This document shows positions 21,500-34,990 of a stretch of DNA of 64,000 nucleotides, piece by piece (position 1 is the stretch's first letter; every line of letters begins with the position of its first letter). The notes beneath the pieces are model-generated. The model was not told where the DNA came from. It saw nothing but the letters and a program-made list of their open reading frames with translations, and made no database searches. The stretch is from the NCBI GenBank assembly GCA_023213395.1, contig CM041465.1:55063741-55127740 (forward strand). Direction: 5' to 3'. Source of the DNA: Cycas panzhihuaensis. Lineage: Eukaryota > Cycadophyta. The translations under genes were made by a program, and so were the position numbers.

Positions 21500-22549
21500 T
21501 CGCATTTAGTGGAAGGAATGCCAATGGAACTTCCCTTTCACCATTACCATAGATACTCCAGGTGCGTTGCGAACCGCCGTGACAATCAAGTTCTTCCGTC
21601 AACGCCATGCCTTTGCGCATTATGCAAGAGCTTGGCGTGTCCGCCTTGGAACCCGTTCCGTGGCGTTGTCAGGGTTATGACAGTAGTGAGAAGACTCCCT
21701 TAGGATCTGTCTCGATACCCCTCACCCTCGAAGACAAGACCATCGTTACCGACATCATCGTCCTCGATGTCGATGTTGATTACAACTTGCTTCTGGGTCG
21801 ACCATGGCTTGACCAAATGGGAGCCGTGTGTTCCACCCGTTGGGGGCAACTTAAATTTGTCCATAACGGACAAATGAAAGTTGTTTCCCGCAAGCAATCT
21901 CTCGCCAAACTAGCTAGGCCTTCCGTCCATGCAAGCCATGGTCATACGAAGGGAAACAAACGCCCTTCCGGCCATGCCTCGGCTTACTCCATTGGAATCC
22001 CCGATTCCTCTTACCGTGAAGAAGACCCCACATCTTCTTTTCCTGATTTGACGTGTTTCACCCCCATTGGTGTCAGGAGCTATGGGTACCTCACCATGTT
22101 TGATGATGACGGGTCCCATAGCGAGGATGAGGATCGTCCTCACCCAGTTTTGTTCCTCCGCACTAAAAGTGGGCATCCTCCTAGTCCTAGGTTCCCTAGG
22201 GGCCTCTGCTGTTGTAGAGCCTGGTCATTTTCACATGTCACATGACATTGCGATGTTGATCATCCTGCCTCGGCTCTTCCATCCCATCACCTCAGTAGGT
22301 GATGATGTCGAGTTCCCCTCTTGCTTTTATGAGGGACCTCTCCTGGCTCCTCCTTCCTGAGTCTCTTAGGATGATGGACAACTTTCGGTGCCATACCGCC
22401 AGCTCTTTTCGCCCCATCGCTATCCCACGCCTCGTCCATTCGAAGTCAGGTCATCCATGGGGTGGACTATTTCGAAGATGATGAGGCTTTGCTGGAACAC
22501 CTAGCCGGGTTCCATCTTGGGAGCTTGCCTCCTCGGTCAACATGCAAGC
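21500..22549 (+). pseudogene. Protease and PR-RT linker of element H
   Basis: The frame 21607-22245 carries LDVDVDYNLLLGRPWLDQMG and the QLKFVHNGQMKVV stretch of the gypsy protease. The preceding catalytic DNGSS motif is destroyed by a small indel near 21580-21600 (now DNQ). The linker follows (DDDGSHSEDEDRPHP) and then MDYFEDDEALLEHLAG just before the gap. Confidence 0.75.
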
Positions 22550-23049
22550 NNNNNNNNNNNNNNNNNNNNNNNNNNNNNNNNNNNNNNNNNNNNNNNNNNN
22601 NNNNNNNNNNNNNNNNNNNNNNNNNNNNNNNNNNNNNNNNNNNNNNNNNNNNNNNNNNNNNNNNNNNNNNNNNNNNNNNNNNNNNNNNNNNNNNNNNNNN
22701 NNNNNNNNNNNNNNNNNNNNNNNNNNNNNNNNNNNNNNNNNNNNNNNNNNNNNNNNNNNNNNNNNNNNNNNNNNNNNNNNNNNNNNNNNNNNNNNNNNNN
22801 NNNNNNNNNNNNNNNNNNNNNNNNNNNNNNNNNNNNNNNNNNNNNNNNNNNNNNNNNNNNNNNNNNNNNNNNNNNNNNNNNNNNNNNNNNNNNNNNNNNN
22901 NNNNNNNNNNNNNNNNNNNNNNNNNNNNNNNNNNNNNNNNNNNNNNNNNNNNNNNNNNNNNNNNNNNNNNNNNNNNNNNNNNNNNNNNNNNNNNNNNNNN
23001 NNNNNNNNNNNNNNNNNNNNNNNNNNNNNNNNNNNNNNNNNNNNNNNNN
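22550..23049. other. Assembly gap (500 N)
   Basis: Exactly 500 unknown bases. The round number suggests a placeholder of fixed size rather than a measured gap. The left side ends inside H between protease and RT, and the right side starts inside an LTR, so the two sides are not obviously continuous. Confidence 0.99.
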
Positions 23050-24513
23050 TTAGAGAGCTTCATGTACAGAGTTGGACAGAGGTGGTGTGGGCTACTATAA
23101 GTCGAGTTGCAGGGCCAATGGCCTATAATACCGCTCTCCACAACAAGTTCCACTTCCTTATAATGCTCAAAGATCCAAGGGATTTCTTCACCAAAAAGGC
23201 AATTTCAAGGATCAACTTTCACTTCCTTGAACTTGTATGAATTCCTTCCTCAACACATTCTAGCAAAAATAATTTAATCAATTTAGGAATTGATTGTTGT
23301 CATTTAAGTGATCGAGCGTATGCATGCATCCTCTCTCTTTATCATGTATTTTGCTTTATTGGGTGTGCTTTTTTCCTTGCTTTTGCTGTTCCAATTTACA
23401 AGCTCTTTCTCCCATTGCATTTATTTCTTGATATTCCCTCGGGTCATCCAAATGAGCAATCTTGGCTGTTGTAGCCTCCCATAGTGCCGCCTCAGATCGA
23501 AGCTGTATATTTCCTCGCATTTCGAGATCCATCCTTTCCCTCCTAAGCCATCTCCTTCCCTTTTCGAAAGCGCCAATCCAGGTGGCTCCCCACGCGAGGG
23601 CCCTGAGGGAGATAGCGTCCGCCCCCATTGGCATCCTTCTTCCCAAGGGTTCATCCTTATCCTCTCTCTCTCCTTTACTATCCGTGGTTTCTTAAGAAAC
23701 TGAGCTAGGAGGCCTAAGAGTCGGTTTGAGCTTCCTCCTGGGTAGTAGCCTGGGTCATCACCTGCCCCACCTTGTCGCCCGCCAACGCTTCCTTCCCAAC
23801 CCTCATGGAGACTCTCCCCGGAGTGAGTTAGCCATCCCAGGCTAAGCACTCATTCCACGAGTATGCCTGGCGGTGCATGATAGTGTATGTTTATCGCGTG
23901 ATTTTCTGCCTAGCCTTGCTAAGTATCTCTAGCGTATAACTCTAGCTTATTCGCTTAGTTGATTTTATACATATATATCCTCAGAGTATTTCAGAGCCTC
24001 CTAGAGGAAGGTAATTTTGTGGCCCGCCAGGATCGTGACGGAGGTAGCTGTGAACAGATATAAGATAAGGAAACATAAAGGCATGGGAAACAATCTTTAT
24101 TTTACATTTAGTTTCTTGTACCGCTTTTTACTTTGTATTATATAGAGATAAGACCCGCTTACGCGGTGGCACCCCGGCTCAACGACTTCTTGGCACTGCC
24201 AGACGCTGATTCTTGTTGCCCCTCCTCAAGCTTGCCTTCCTCATTACCTTTGAGAAGCCGCTGACGCTGGCCGAGGGTTTCCTCCTTTCCCTTCCCTGGG
24301 CCATCCGGGCAAGGGTAGGAAGGCCTCACCAGACCACTCCGGCCACCTCCGGAAGCAATTCAGGCACCTTGTAGCTTCAAACTCAAGGCCCGGCTCCCAC
24401 AAGATGCGGACGTCTCCGCGAGGTGAGATCCTCACTGGCCTAGCCTACCACTGTTGCCAGTTTTGTATTCCTTTACTAGACGTAGGATCACCGCCCCGCG
24501 GAGAGCGCTTCTA
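23050..24513 (+). repeat. 5' LTR of E3 (5' part lost in gap)
   Basis: It begins at a point equivalent to about 18600 of the E1 5' LTR and ends gagagcgcttcta, a decayed TTCA end. A degraded primer-site region (cccgtgactcataatcggg) follows. No gene is present. Confidence 0.85.
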
Positions 24514-24679
24514 CCCGTGACTCATAATCGGGATCGCCAAAGTAAGGAAGCTTAAATCCGCTTCCTCCTTGTTGGTATTCTTGCCTTCTAGGTAGGTCTC
24601 TCATTCCATAAGCTTGGGCCACACCCCTTGCAACGTGTTTTACATTTCTTCCTTTCTTCTCCTTTCCGCTTCTCTCCGA

Positions 24680-27460
24680 ATGACCAGGAAGTTGGCATCA
24701 GATGCGACGCTTTCTCACGCCGCTTCTATGTAGGCCACTTGCCACAGGCTAGAAGACCAATCGCCTCGCTCCCTCCGGGCCGCCGAACCCCGATTCAACA
24801 ATGGAAGGTTACCCGTCCGATTGGGCCTATCGCCCCATGGCTCGGAACTCAAGAGTTCCCTTCATTCGTCTCCGAACTGCTTCAAGAGGGGAAAAATGGC
24901 TTCCATCTACTACCCAGATGACCATTTCTCCAATCTTGTGATGATCTTCACAATTTCGCCTCACAATGGAAGATTCTTGACCCTCACTTAGACCCTCTGC
25001 CCACCCCACCGATGGGAGGCCTCCCACGTAGGTTCAACTCAAGGATCCCCACTTTAGAAAGTCCTTAGACCCGTGATGGCTATTTAGGATACTCCTCCCA
25101 CTGACGCTGGGCACGAGGCGCCTTAGCTTAGTGTTTCCCGGGAGGGCTACTACCGCCACCGGCAGACCCTCAGATGGTCTCGGCAGTCGCTGCCATACGC
25201 AGAACGTGTAGCATCTCTCTTCGTTCATGCCCTCGCGCCATCCATAGCACCGATCGACGCTCTCCTACCCGCTGCATACATCCCATGCCGCAGTCTACTC
25301 CCAAATTCCATAGGCGAAAAGGTCATGATACATCGCGTGATACACAAGTGCCCATGCCAGGTTCTACCACCAAACAGTGTGTCCCACTTCTTCATGTGGC
25401 CTGCCTCGAGGTGTGTGTCCCTTCCCTCAACTCTTGTGGGGTTAGCATGCCATGCCCTAGCTAAACGCACGCCGCCCACCTCCGAACGTGGACGTGCATG
25501 CGCTCCTAACAGGCCCTCGTGGTCCTGCCTAGTGCCACTGGCTGCTAGCCATGTAGGGACCCACTCTACATAACACGTCCAAAACCCGATCAGGTGGTTC
25601 TTCCTTTATGTGCCCCCTGTGTTACACCGCCAAATTGGGGCAAGGCAAGGGAAGCCATCTCCCTGCTTATGGAGCAAGACCTGCTGTAACCCATATGGGG
25701 TCGCTGTCACGACTCACGGTGGCCTGGCATATGGGCAAAAACCCTGGGCCCTCATCCTCCGTCATTGGCCAAACAACCCCATCTGGCCGTGATCATCAGA
25801 GGGGAGCGACTCTTTCACTTAATCCTTTACCCGCAACTCTCTCCAACAAGGGGCCTTTCTCAAGGAGGGATGGGTTTGGCCCACCCCATCCATTCCTTTA
25901 CCGGCTTGTTTTGACCTGCTAAATTCATATCTAAGCAAGGGACATCGGCCTTCTCGTGGACTATAGGTCGACGCCCATTGTCTATCGAGGTGTAATCGAG
26001 GGACTAACTCCGCCCGCCTCACCCTCCTCGGGTTCCCAACTGACGGGACTCTCAACAGGACCCAACCGAAAGGCATGTACGCAGCCTTCCTATGCAGCAT
26101 GCATCGATTATTGGGCTTACGGCACCATATACTCTCAAGGAAGCCGGTTATTCCTGCTGGGTCCCGAGTAGGGCGATGCCCTCAAGTGGTTTTATCACTT
26201 TCCCCGCCCATCTGGACTCCTCCCCATTCCAAGAACTAGTGACTCGAGTTCACAACTATTTTGGACGAGTTCTCCGCCCATCTCGAAAAGCTGGGAATGA
26301 AAGGCGCTCTGTCATAAAACAAGGTCACGTATGAGATGAATGCGTGACTTTGTGCGACGCTTACAATCTTCTTCACTCCACCAAGGCTACGCACTGAGGA
26401 GTTGAAGAGGGATCTTGTCAATGCACTTCACCCCAAGTGCATGTGGAAGTCCTCAAGATGGGGGTGACCACGCAGACTCCGCCCATCACGAGGTGTCTAG
26501 CTTGAGGCCACTGAGATCCAAGCTTGACTAAAGAAACCTCCCAAGCCCTCGCAACGCCGGGCGAGGGCACCTCCTCCAAGCCGGATAAGGAGACCAAACC
26601 TTCGCAGCCTCGCTAGGTCTCGCCTCCCATCCGATCGAGAGGACCCTAGATCCCCTACTTCCGCTATTCGGCCATTTGAGCGCACGGCGAAGGAGTTAAA
26701 ACTCCAACCTCCTTCGCCGCCAACCTCTCATAAACCAAACCCAGAGACTTCCCATGCGATGCTCTCAAAGGGGGGGTAATAACCTGCCTTCTCAAGCAAG
26801 GAGGACCGATCCTCCCTTGAGAAGAGGTGGTGCTCATCCACCTGAGAATGTTTCCATGATTTATCCACGGGCACAAGACCACATAAGGGATGCCCGCCAA
26901 GGACCATCCCTAGCGAACATCGAGGCTCAACCTCGATCAAATTTATCTGATAGAGACCCATTCCCAAGCATGGGGAACGGGTCACATGTCCAAGAGAAGG
27001 AACAAATTTAATCTGGATAGGTCCCCGATCCCCGCCTCGTGGTAGAGGTAAGGCGGCAGAGGTCGCCTTCCCTTCGCGATCTCCTCGACCGCTCAAGGCC
27101 CATCACCTTCATGTCCCGTAACAAGGGAAAGAAGGTAATCCAAATGCTCGAGACCACTCCTCTCTACGCTGCTAACCTGGCCCCCTGCCGCCAAGGAGGC
27201 AATCATGCCTGCCCACCTCGAGCTGATCCTCCTCCCGGAAGCACTCCTGAGATTCCTGTGACTTCCCAAGACGATCTCCCGCGCCCGAGCGATTCGACTT
27301 TAGGAGAGCCCTTACTCCAACCCACGTGGAGGTGTAAGCCTTCTCCGTGAGTCAAGAGCTTCATGCGGCCGGATGTCTATCATGGACGCCTCGAGAAGTC
27401 GCCGGAGCAACGAGCGCCCTTCTAGAAGCTCTGATCAATGACGATCCGCTCACACCTGTA
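24680..27460 (+). pseudogene. gag of E3
   Basis: All gag landmarks of E1/H recur but in scattered frames: ARNSRVPFI-like start, linker, YRSTPIVYRGV near 25960-26000, the cats of GHV/MNA near 26330, EELKRDLVNAL-like words near 26395, KKPPKPSQ near 26530, and GKKVIQMLETTPLYAA at 27122-27170. No frame stays open for more than about 120 codons. Identification rests on DNA-level match to E1. Confidence 0.7.
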
Positions 27461-27509
27461 CAACCCCAAGTGATGAACCCATTATCTCCTTCGATCCCGT
27501 AGATCTCCT

Positions 27510-28120
27510 GCCTAGTGGAAGGGAATGCCAATGGAACTTCCTTTCACCATTACCATAGATACTCCCGATCGACGTTACGGAGAACCTGTCAGCGGACAAC
27601 TGCCTCCGGCCAACGCCATGCCCTTACGCCATGCAAGAGCTTTGTTTCCGCCTTGGAACCTGGGTCCATGGCGCTGTTGGGAGTTATGACACCGAGAAGA
27701 CTCCCTCAGATCCGCCTCGATACCTCTTACCTCAAGGACAAGACTGCCACATGCTACGGCGATCGCCGCCCCTCGATGTCGGCGTTGATTACAACCTCGC
27801 TTCGGGTCGACTCATGGCTTGACCAAATGGGAGCCGTGTGTTCCACCCGTTGGGGACAACTTAAATTTGTCCATAATGGGCAGATGAGAGTTGTCCTCCG
27901 CGAGCGATCGCTCGCCAAACTAGGCCTCCCGCCTGTGTAAGCCATGGCCATACGAAGGGAAACAAATGCCCTCCTAACCATGTCTCAGCTTGCTCTATTG
28001 GAATTCCTGATTCCTCCTACCGAGAAGAAAGTCCCGTGATCTTCTTCCCCAAGCTTGACATGTTTTGCTCCTATTGGTGCTCTGGAGTTATGGGTACGCC
28101 GTGTTTGATGATGACTTGAT
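27510..28120 (+). pseudogene. Protease of E3
   Basis: It contains the segment LDQMGAVCSTRWGQLKFVHN in the frame 27515-27940. The upstream catalytic area (near 27590-27625, where E1 has DNGSS) is scrambled by indels, and the LLLGRPW block is altered to LASGRL in another frame. Confidence 0.7.
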
Positions 28121-28439
28121 CCCATAGTGAGGATAAGGATCATCCTCACCCGCCTCGCCCTCCACCACAGCCAGGGGCGCCTTCCCAGCCCTAACCTCCC
28201 TCTTAAGGCCTCTTTGTTGTAGAGCCGGCCACTTTCACATGTCACATGACATTGCGCATGCCGACCATCATGTCCTGTGACTTTTCCACCTCGCCGCCTC
28301 CCGTAGGTGACGATGTTGAGAGTTTGCCTCTTGCTTTTACGAGGGACCTCCTTGACTCTCCTGTCATCCCCGGCTGATGTATGCGCCTCAGCCATATACG
28401 GCCCCTGCCGCCTCGCCATCTTCTCGCCTCGCCCATTCG

Positions 28440-29945
28440 CCGTGCCATCGATGGCGTGGACTACTCAAGATGACGAGGCTTTGCCGGAACACTTAGTGTG
28501 TTCCATGCCAAGTTTGCCTCCCGGTCACCACAAGCTTGGCCACCAGGTCTTACCGATTGGGTCCACATTAGCCAACCCAATCCCTCTTCCTGCCTCCTCC
28601 CTTCCACGACCTTGCCTCCATTTCTGGGAGGAAGGGAATGCCATGTGCATGGGGGCAACCCAGACATAGTCCTGCCCCGATAGGGTCACCAAGGTAGGAG
28701 CAGAGTGCACCGACGAGGTGAGGAATACACCCTCCTGCTCCGTGAATTTCGCGACGATTTGCGTGAATACTCGCATACGAAGGGCATTGACCCCTCCATC
28801 GCTGTGCATAACCTACGACCTTCCCCGACGCCGCCTGCAAGGCGGCCCCTTCACCCAAGCTTCCTACCGCTAAGATGGAAGTTGAGAAGCTCGGAAGCTG
28901 GACTTATTTCCTCCATCGACACTCCCAAGTGCCGGTATCGAACATCGCTCCCCACTAAAAAGAACGGACCATTCAGATTTGTGTCGATTTTCACGACATA
29001 AATAACGCTGTCCTAAGGACAACTTTCCTTCCTTTCATCGATCAAATAATCGATCGCATGCACCGGATTCGGGTTATGTCCCTAATGGACTCGCCTCCGG
29101 CTATAATCAGATCCAGATTTCTCCTGAAGACCGTCATAAGACGGCCTTCACAACGCCATGGGGTACCTTCGCCTATAAGGCAATGCCCTTCGGTCTTAAA
29201 AATGCAGGGGCTACTTATCAAAGGGCCATGCATTTCATCTTCCATGACCTCATCAACAAAACGTTGGAGGTCTTCATGGACGACATGATGGGCCTCCCGC
29301 CCGCAGCCCATCATCTTTCCGACTTGGCGCGCCATCTTCGCAAGATGCCGTAGTACCATGTTAGCTTAAACTCACGAATGCGTGTTTGCTGCTACTCCTG
29401 CAAACTCCTTGGTTTTCTCGTGTCCCAATAAGGAATCCAGATTGATCCTAAAAAGTCAAGGCGATCCTCGACATGCCACCGCCTAAGACCCAACGATAAA
29501 TTAAGTCGCTCCTAGCAGTGCTTGGTTTCGAGGCACTTTGGTAGATTTCGCCATAAACGCCAAGCCTCTTACGAACCTATTGGAAGAAAGGAGCCCTTTT
29601 GTCCGGTCGACAAGACCCAAAAGGCCTTCAGAGGGGTTTCAAGGAAGCCTCAGATCCGCCCCTACCGGGCGCCGCCTTCGATAGGCCCTTCATCTTATAC
29701 ACCTCAAAGAATCGACGATCCTTGGGTGCAATGCTTGCACAGAGGACGATTTGGGAACCGAGAGAGGCTATTTATTTCATTAGCCGTGACTCGTCGTCAA
29801 TTAAACTATCCCCGCCGAAAAGGAATGCCTCTCCTTGGTCCACGCGACCAAGAAATTTCTTCGACTACTTACTCTAAGAACACGACTAAGGTGATCGCTC
29901 AATCCCATCCTCATACTTGCTTACCCGCTCGGATTTGACAGTAGG
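28440..29945 (+). pseudogene. RT and pol RNase H of E3
   Basis: RT words in changing frames: CMGATQT near 28640, the region equivalent to PFGLKNAGATYQRAMHFIF at 29188-29250, and the catalytic FMDD box at 29273-29284. The RNase H part follows near 29690-29900 (FILYTS; HATKKF-equivalent). It is broken by many single-base indels. Confidence 0.75.
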
Positions 29946-29949
29946 ACTC

Positions 29950-31345
29950 GATGTTGGGCCATCTGCTCAAGAATTGACTTGCAGTGTCGTCAGAAGTCGA
30001 AGAAGGGAATGGTAGTGGCGTATCAGCTAGTCGATGCCGCCATCCCCAACGAGAGCTGGCCCCCTGACGACTCCTTCCTGATGAGTCCATCATGACCGCC
30101 CAGATGTTCTCACCCACTCGCCGATATGAGTGGTATGGCGACATCGTGCCGTATTTGACTCAAAGAAGAATATCGCCTCGCCGCAGCAAGGTCAAGTGTC
30201 ATGTCCGCTTATCGCCAGCAACACCTCCTCGTGGATGGGGTGTTGTATAAGAGATCCTTCGATGATCCTCGTCATTGCCGCCCGATGAAGCGGACCAAAT
30301 ACTCCGCGAGTGCCACCATGGCATTTGTGGGGCTACTTTGGGGGCCAATCCATGGCCCAAAGGATCCTTCGCGATGGTTATTACCGCCGCCCTTGTTCAA
30401 GGACGCCACGCTATGCGCCTTAGATGCCGCTGCCAAGAGCACGCCAACGCCTCTCACGCACCTTCCGAGGCACTACACCCTATCGTGTCTCCATGGCCCT
30501 TTTCCCAATGGGGTTTAGACCTCACCGGCTATATCGCCACCATCTTCCGCAGACAACATAAATACATCCTAACCGCTACCGAGTACTTTACTAAATGGGC
30601 AGAGGCGATCCTCGTCTACACTACCCCTGCAAGACGATAGCCACCTTCGCCTACCAAAGATATTATCTATCGCTTTGGAATTCCGTGACGCCCTAATTAC
30701 TGGGATAATGGAACTCCTTTGTAATAAGGAATGGACGAATGTGTGAGAAATTTAAAATCTCACACAAGACGCCATCCCCTTATTACCCCAAGCCAATCTG
30801 GCAGATTGAGTCTTTCAACAAACGCCTCATCGCATCTTGAAGAAAACCGCCACTGGGCCTCAAAGAGACCGGCATATCCAGCCTCCCTTCCGCCTATGGG
30901 CTTATCGCACCTCTATCCTGGACAACCACGGGATGACCCCATTCTCGCTAGTCTACGGACCAAGCGATACTCCGCTGGAAGTGGAGGTCCCTTCTCTCCT
31001 GTCTCCTTCGAGGCCTCATCGATGAGGAGTCTACTCACCGTGCCTGCCTCCTAGACCTCAAGCCCCGGATGAGAGGCGCCACGGCCATCAAGCGAACCTC
31101 ACTTCGAAAGCCCGTTTGCAAAGGACATATGATAAACACCTCCGTGCCCGTCCTTTGTGTCCTGGGACCACGCCCTCAAATTAGAGTATCTTTACGATCG
31201 CTGGCCAAATTTGGGCCCAAGTGGGTAGGTCCTTCGTTGCTCTCGAAGCCTCGATAATCTGCGCTTACAGGATCGCCACCTTTGACATTTGAGTTTGAGA
31301 AAGCTGTCAACGGAAATTCCTCAAGAAGTTCTACGTGATCTCTTC
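29950..31345 (+). pseudogene. Integrase of E3
   Basis: QQHLLVDGVLYKRSFDD at 30210-30270 is the integrase N-terminal approach. Frame 30275-30640 contains EADQILRECHHGICG (zinc-domain His pair), RCRCQEHANASH, PWPFSQWGLDLTG (first Asp) and ILTATEYFTKWAEAI. The C-terminal piece near 31196-31260 has SLAKFGPKWVGPS. Frames are broken throughout, as in the rest of E3. Confidence 0.8.
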
Positions 31346-31371
31346 GCCTCACTCAAACGAAGCCTAAACTA

Positions 31372-31427
31372 CCATCTTAAATTGTTTCTATTCCTCCCAA
31401 CCACGGTAGGATGGTGATTTAAGATGG
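31372..31427. repeat. Post-pol hairpin in E3
   Basis: Arms ccatcttaaat and atttaagatgg, identical to those of E1, despite the heavy indel load elsewhere in E3. Confidence 0.55.
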
Positions 31428-33361
31428 ACTCTCATTCCTTCTTCGTTCCTCCCATGAGCCCGCTGCTCCAGATACTGGGAATCTTTGTCTTCCTATTTTG
31501 GGCATCCCCAACCTAGGACGATGCTATGGAGTATTATTACTCCCTTTCGTGCTTGTCGCTTCCTTCGTGATATTCTCGCTATGCTCCCTGTGGACGTGCA
31601 TGTCGCCTATCTTCTAACCTCACGCCTCCCTACGCCTCTCGCCACATAAAGGATGCGTGTTCTCGTTAGACGATGGCCATGCATGGACTAAACACCGTGA
31701 TATTTACAAAACTTTACAACAAAATATATACATTCACATATTTACATATCAACACACAAACATTTGCAGCATATTACAAAAATATTCATTTACAAAAGTA
31801 AACCATACATGCTACCTCTATCATACATGGTACACCATTTCGTGCCAAAGTAGGGTTCCAATTATCCCATGTATATATATATATCAAGAATGTCATAGTA
31901 CATCGTAGACGTGAAGCCGGATCCTCAGGGGGAGTACAATCATGTGAGTCTACATATGACCCCCTCGAGGCCCCGCGCTTCTGGCCAAAATCATACATGT
32001 GCATCTCCTAATCCATCAAGCACGCCTGCATCCTTGGTCCCATCACCCGGTCTCAGGTGATCCTCTCCCGGGACCACATCCTCGCGAGGCTCCTCCTAGG
32101 CCTCCGCGAGCCGCCCGCCCGCCTCCTCGTCCCTAGGTCAGCCTCGCATCGTAGCCGCTGTGTGTGTGTGCGGCTCGCCGACCTAGACCATCCGCGCCAC
32201 CAACCGGGTCGAAGTGACCGGATGCGTCCCTCTCGCCTTGAGTACCTCCTCGATGGCTCTAAACCTCTCCTCCGACGCCTTAAGGCGCCTCTAGATTTAA
32301 GGTGAGTGCCGCCCCTATGTCTCCTCCTCGGTCCGCTTCACAGGCCTCCAAGGCCGGATCCGGCCCATGCACCATCTCGCCGCCTCGGTCGATCGAGCTC
32401 GCCGCACCGCCTGAATGCTGTGCTCCCCGGGTCTCAGAGCCTGGGATGTCTCGCCGCACCAATGGGGCGAACGCCGCATGTAGGCCCCTCACCGATCTCT
32501 GGCGCATCCTCGCCTCGATGATGGGCTGTTCTCTCACAGACCTCGAGGAACAACTCCTCACCATGGCCTCGATCTCTAGTTAGACCTCGCTACACCGCCA
32601 ATGCAACACGCCATGTGTCACAGGTATCCTCGATGCCTGGCATAAAATCAAATCAAAATCTATCTAGATGTCAAACGACTGAGGAAATTGTTAGATTTCA
32701 CCTGCCGTGGCTGCCGGATCCTCTGCCCGGGCGACGCCCCCCTCTCCTGCCTCTCCGCCAGCTGCCGGTACCTCATCCTCTGGCACATCCTCCGCCTCCG
32801 CCTCATCTCCTGCAGGGACTGCTCGACCTCGCCTCGATCTCCTCACGATCCGTAGCTCAGGCCCCTCGTCTCGGCCGCCCGCCTCAGAGTTTCCTCGATG
32901 GGCCGCCTCCCGTGGGTACCGGATGGTCTAATGATGTCCTCAGTGCCTGTGGATGGACTCGCCTCCCGGCAGTCGATGGGCCACCCCATCTCCCCGCTGC
33001 CGCCGCTGCCACCCCCATTGTCATCATCATCATCGCCGCCATCGATGGGAGCTCCCCGCCTCCCGCGCTGGCCATCACCGCCCACCCCACCGCCTGTATG
33101 GATCCGCTATGTAGTCCGCCGAGTGAGGAGGTCGAGCGATGTCGCGCCGACCGATCACGGACATGTGCCTCGGGTCCTCCGTCTCCTAATCGCCTACCAC
33201 CTGTGGACCATCGGCCCACCTCGCTATGGGGAATGGCCCCATGCCTACATCGCCGCAAAATGGTCAAAGAACCAAAGACCGCAAAGAACGTGTCAGATGA
33301 AAAATCCTCCTCGTCCCGACTCCTAATAAGATATTTAGCTGGGCGATGAGGTTCGGCCCAA
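31428..33361 (-). pseudogene. Antisense tail and 3' signals of PMD unit in E3
   Basis: Counterpart of E1 8331-10130 in reverse. It holds the UGUA-rich stretch (31690-31810), the coiled-coil region (about 32000-32580, including the LEAP/EASAGE-like remains) and the acidic and Gly/Ala-rich region (32843-33085, with DDDDDNGGGSGGSG). It is not translatable as one protein. Confidence 0.5.
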
Positions 33362-34355
33362 CTAGGGTAGCCCACCCATCCTCTCACGCCGCCAGACCTG
33401 CAACAAGGCCCACCCATCCGCTGATCTCTCGTAGTTCCTGCTTCCCGGAGATCCGTAATGCACGCATAGCAAACCGCCTTCCTCACCCGAGGAATCCTCG
33501 ACATAAGTACTGCCCTGAGGGGAGCTCCTCCACGCCAATTGCCCGCCTCGTGAGAAACCGGGCCACCTCTGTGCCGCCAGCAAATGCCCCTCGCCTCACG
33601 GTCTCCCCCACCGCACCCCTAAGATCCATCTAATGTCCTCTGTGGTGATGGATATATCCTATCCGAGGCAAGTGGAACACGTGGCTCCTCCTATCCTAAA
33701 GGCGACACTATGTCCACTAGAGCCACTGATCCGACACGAATCACTCCGGGGTCCTCGTGGCCTTGTACAGCCGATCTCTTTAAAATCGCCCCTGCCTCCC
33801 TCCGCCGACATCTCCGTAACTAAGGATGGGCATGCCGACGCTTCATGCTTGTTCATCAAGGTGACTACCTACAATCAGCAAAAGTTAATCCAAATCAGTT
33901 CCCTAGCACTCCTCCAGACCTCTAGTTGCCTGTCTGATACCTTTTTTTGGCTTTCAGCTTGGCCTCTGCTTTTAGCTTTTTCTCGATTGTTTATACTCAT
34001 TCCGAATTTGGCAGACTTAAATTCGGCGGCCTCATCATGATCGTTTCGCCTGAGCGATCTCACGGATAAGATCGCAAGGCCGCAATCTTACCATGCAGAC
34101 ACGTAAGAACCCCCAAAAAGGGGGTTTTGGCCCAGGAAATTAAATTTTTTTGTGGTGGACCCCACTAGCCCACCGTGACCGTGGTCGCTAATGCCTGTGT
34201 CCCCGCCTCTTCTCGGTCCAATTCAGATTCGAGAGGCCTCCAATCGTCCCATAAGGGGTATAAAAGAATTAGAAGTTAAATAGAAAGCAATCAACTTTAA
34301 ACGCTGAAATGACGGCGTTTCGCGAGATCCACTCATCGATCCGCCTCGACCGCCA
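33362..34355 (-). pseudogene. Antisense PMD-like gene remnant of E3, with intron
   Basis: The first-exon ATG is at 34355 (M-A-V-E-A-D), followed by the intron 33869-34336. Its acceptor is TGATTGTAG; the donor has lost its GT, reading GATGAGTGG. Exon 2 (33868 downward) keeps MSAEGGRGDFKEIG and later PMD segments in several frames. The intron is the same 468 bp as in E1. Confidence 0.55.
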
Positions 34356-34508
34356 TCCCGCCCCCGCGATCAGAATTCTACCGCCTCTACGCCAACCGAT
34401 GGTCGATCGCCCTCCGTGCCCCTCAAGTTTCCGTAGTGCTCCGCCGTAAGGGTAAGGCTCGTTTCAGATGAGAGCCATGAAATGAAATCAATTTTCATTA
34501 GTTTTCCT

Positions 34509-34516
34509 TATATAAA
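34509..34516 (-). promoter_or_regulatory. TATA motif of antisense unit in E3
   Basis: The plus strand reads ttatataaagtgggccc. On the minus strand this is TATATAA with GGGCCCAC just upstream, a motif pair common in plant promoters. It can be read as a TATA box on either strand. Confidence 0.45.
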
Positions 34517-34990
34517 GTGGGCCCGACGGCACTTCTTCCGCTTCGCGCCGTGATACTGTTGGGACCTCTCATCGCTACTGTTAGCCTTTGCCTTCGGCCC
34601 CTGCCACAGTTTTATGGATGCCCTTTGCCCTCTCTTGCAAAGGCATTTATGGCGCTCATTATTGCGCTGGTGGCCTTTTGCATCATTTTGCGCTGTTCCC
34701 ATGCATGTCCGAGTTTATACTGCTTGCCTGCTTCACGCCTCGACTCATTTTTGCGCCCTTTCTCGCCTGGGGTCCTCAAAGGAATGTTCTCACTGGGGCC
34801 TGGTTGCTTTCCCAAGCAACCTTGGCCCCCAGACGCTTTTCTCCGCCCACCTTCACCAAAGGGCCTTGATTGCTTGCTTTCATTCTTGTAACCTCATCGC
34901 TGTCCTCCCACCCTTCTCACCACTGCTATGCTATTCGAGTCTTTGCTCACCGCATTGCTATTTGTTTGCCGCCAGAGCCTAGTACCCACC

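Larger units (their letters stand above)
19378..22549 (+). mobile_element. Element H, continuation after E1 insertion
   Basis: The sequence right of E1 picks up H gag at the residue where it was cut at 3163 and runs through gag and protease up to the assembly gap. The RT and 3' parts of H would lie beyond the gap but are not found there; the sequence after the gap is an LTR. Confidence 0.85.

Noticed and set aside
22550-23049. Long frames running through the N gap
   Set aside because: They consist of unknown bases and carry no information.
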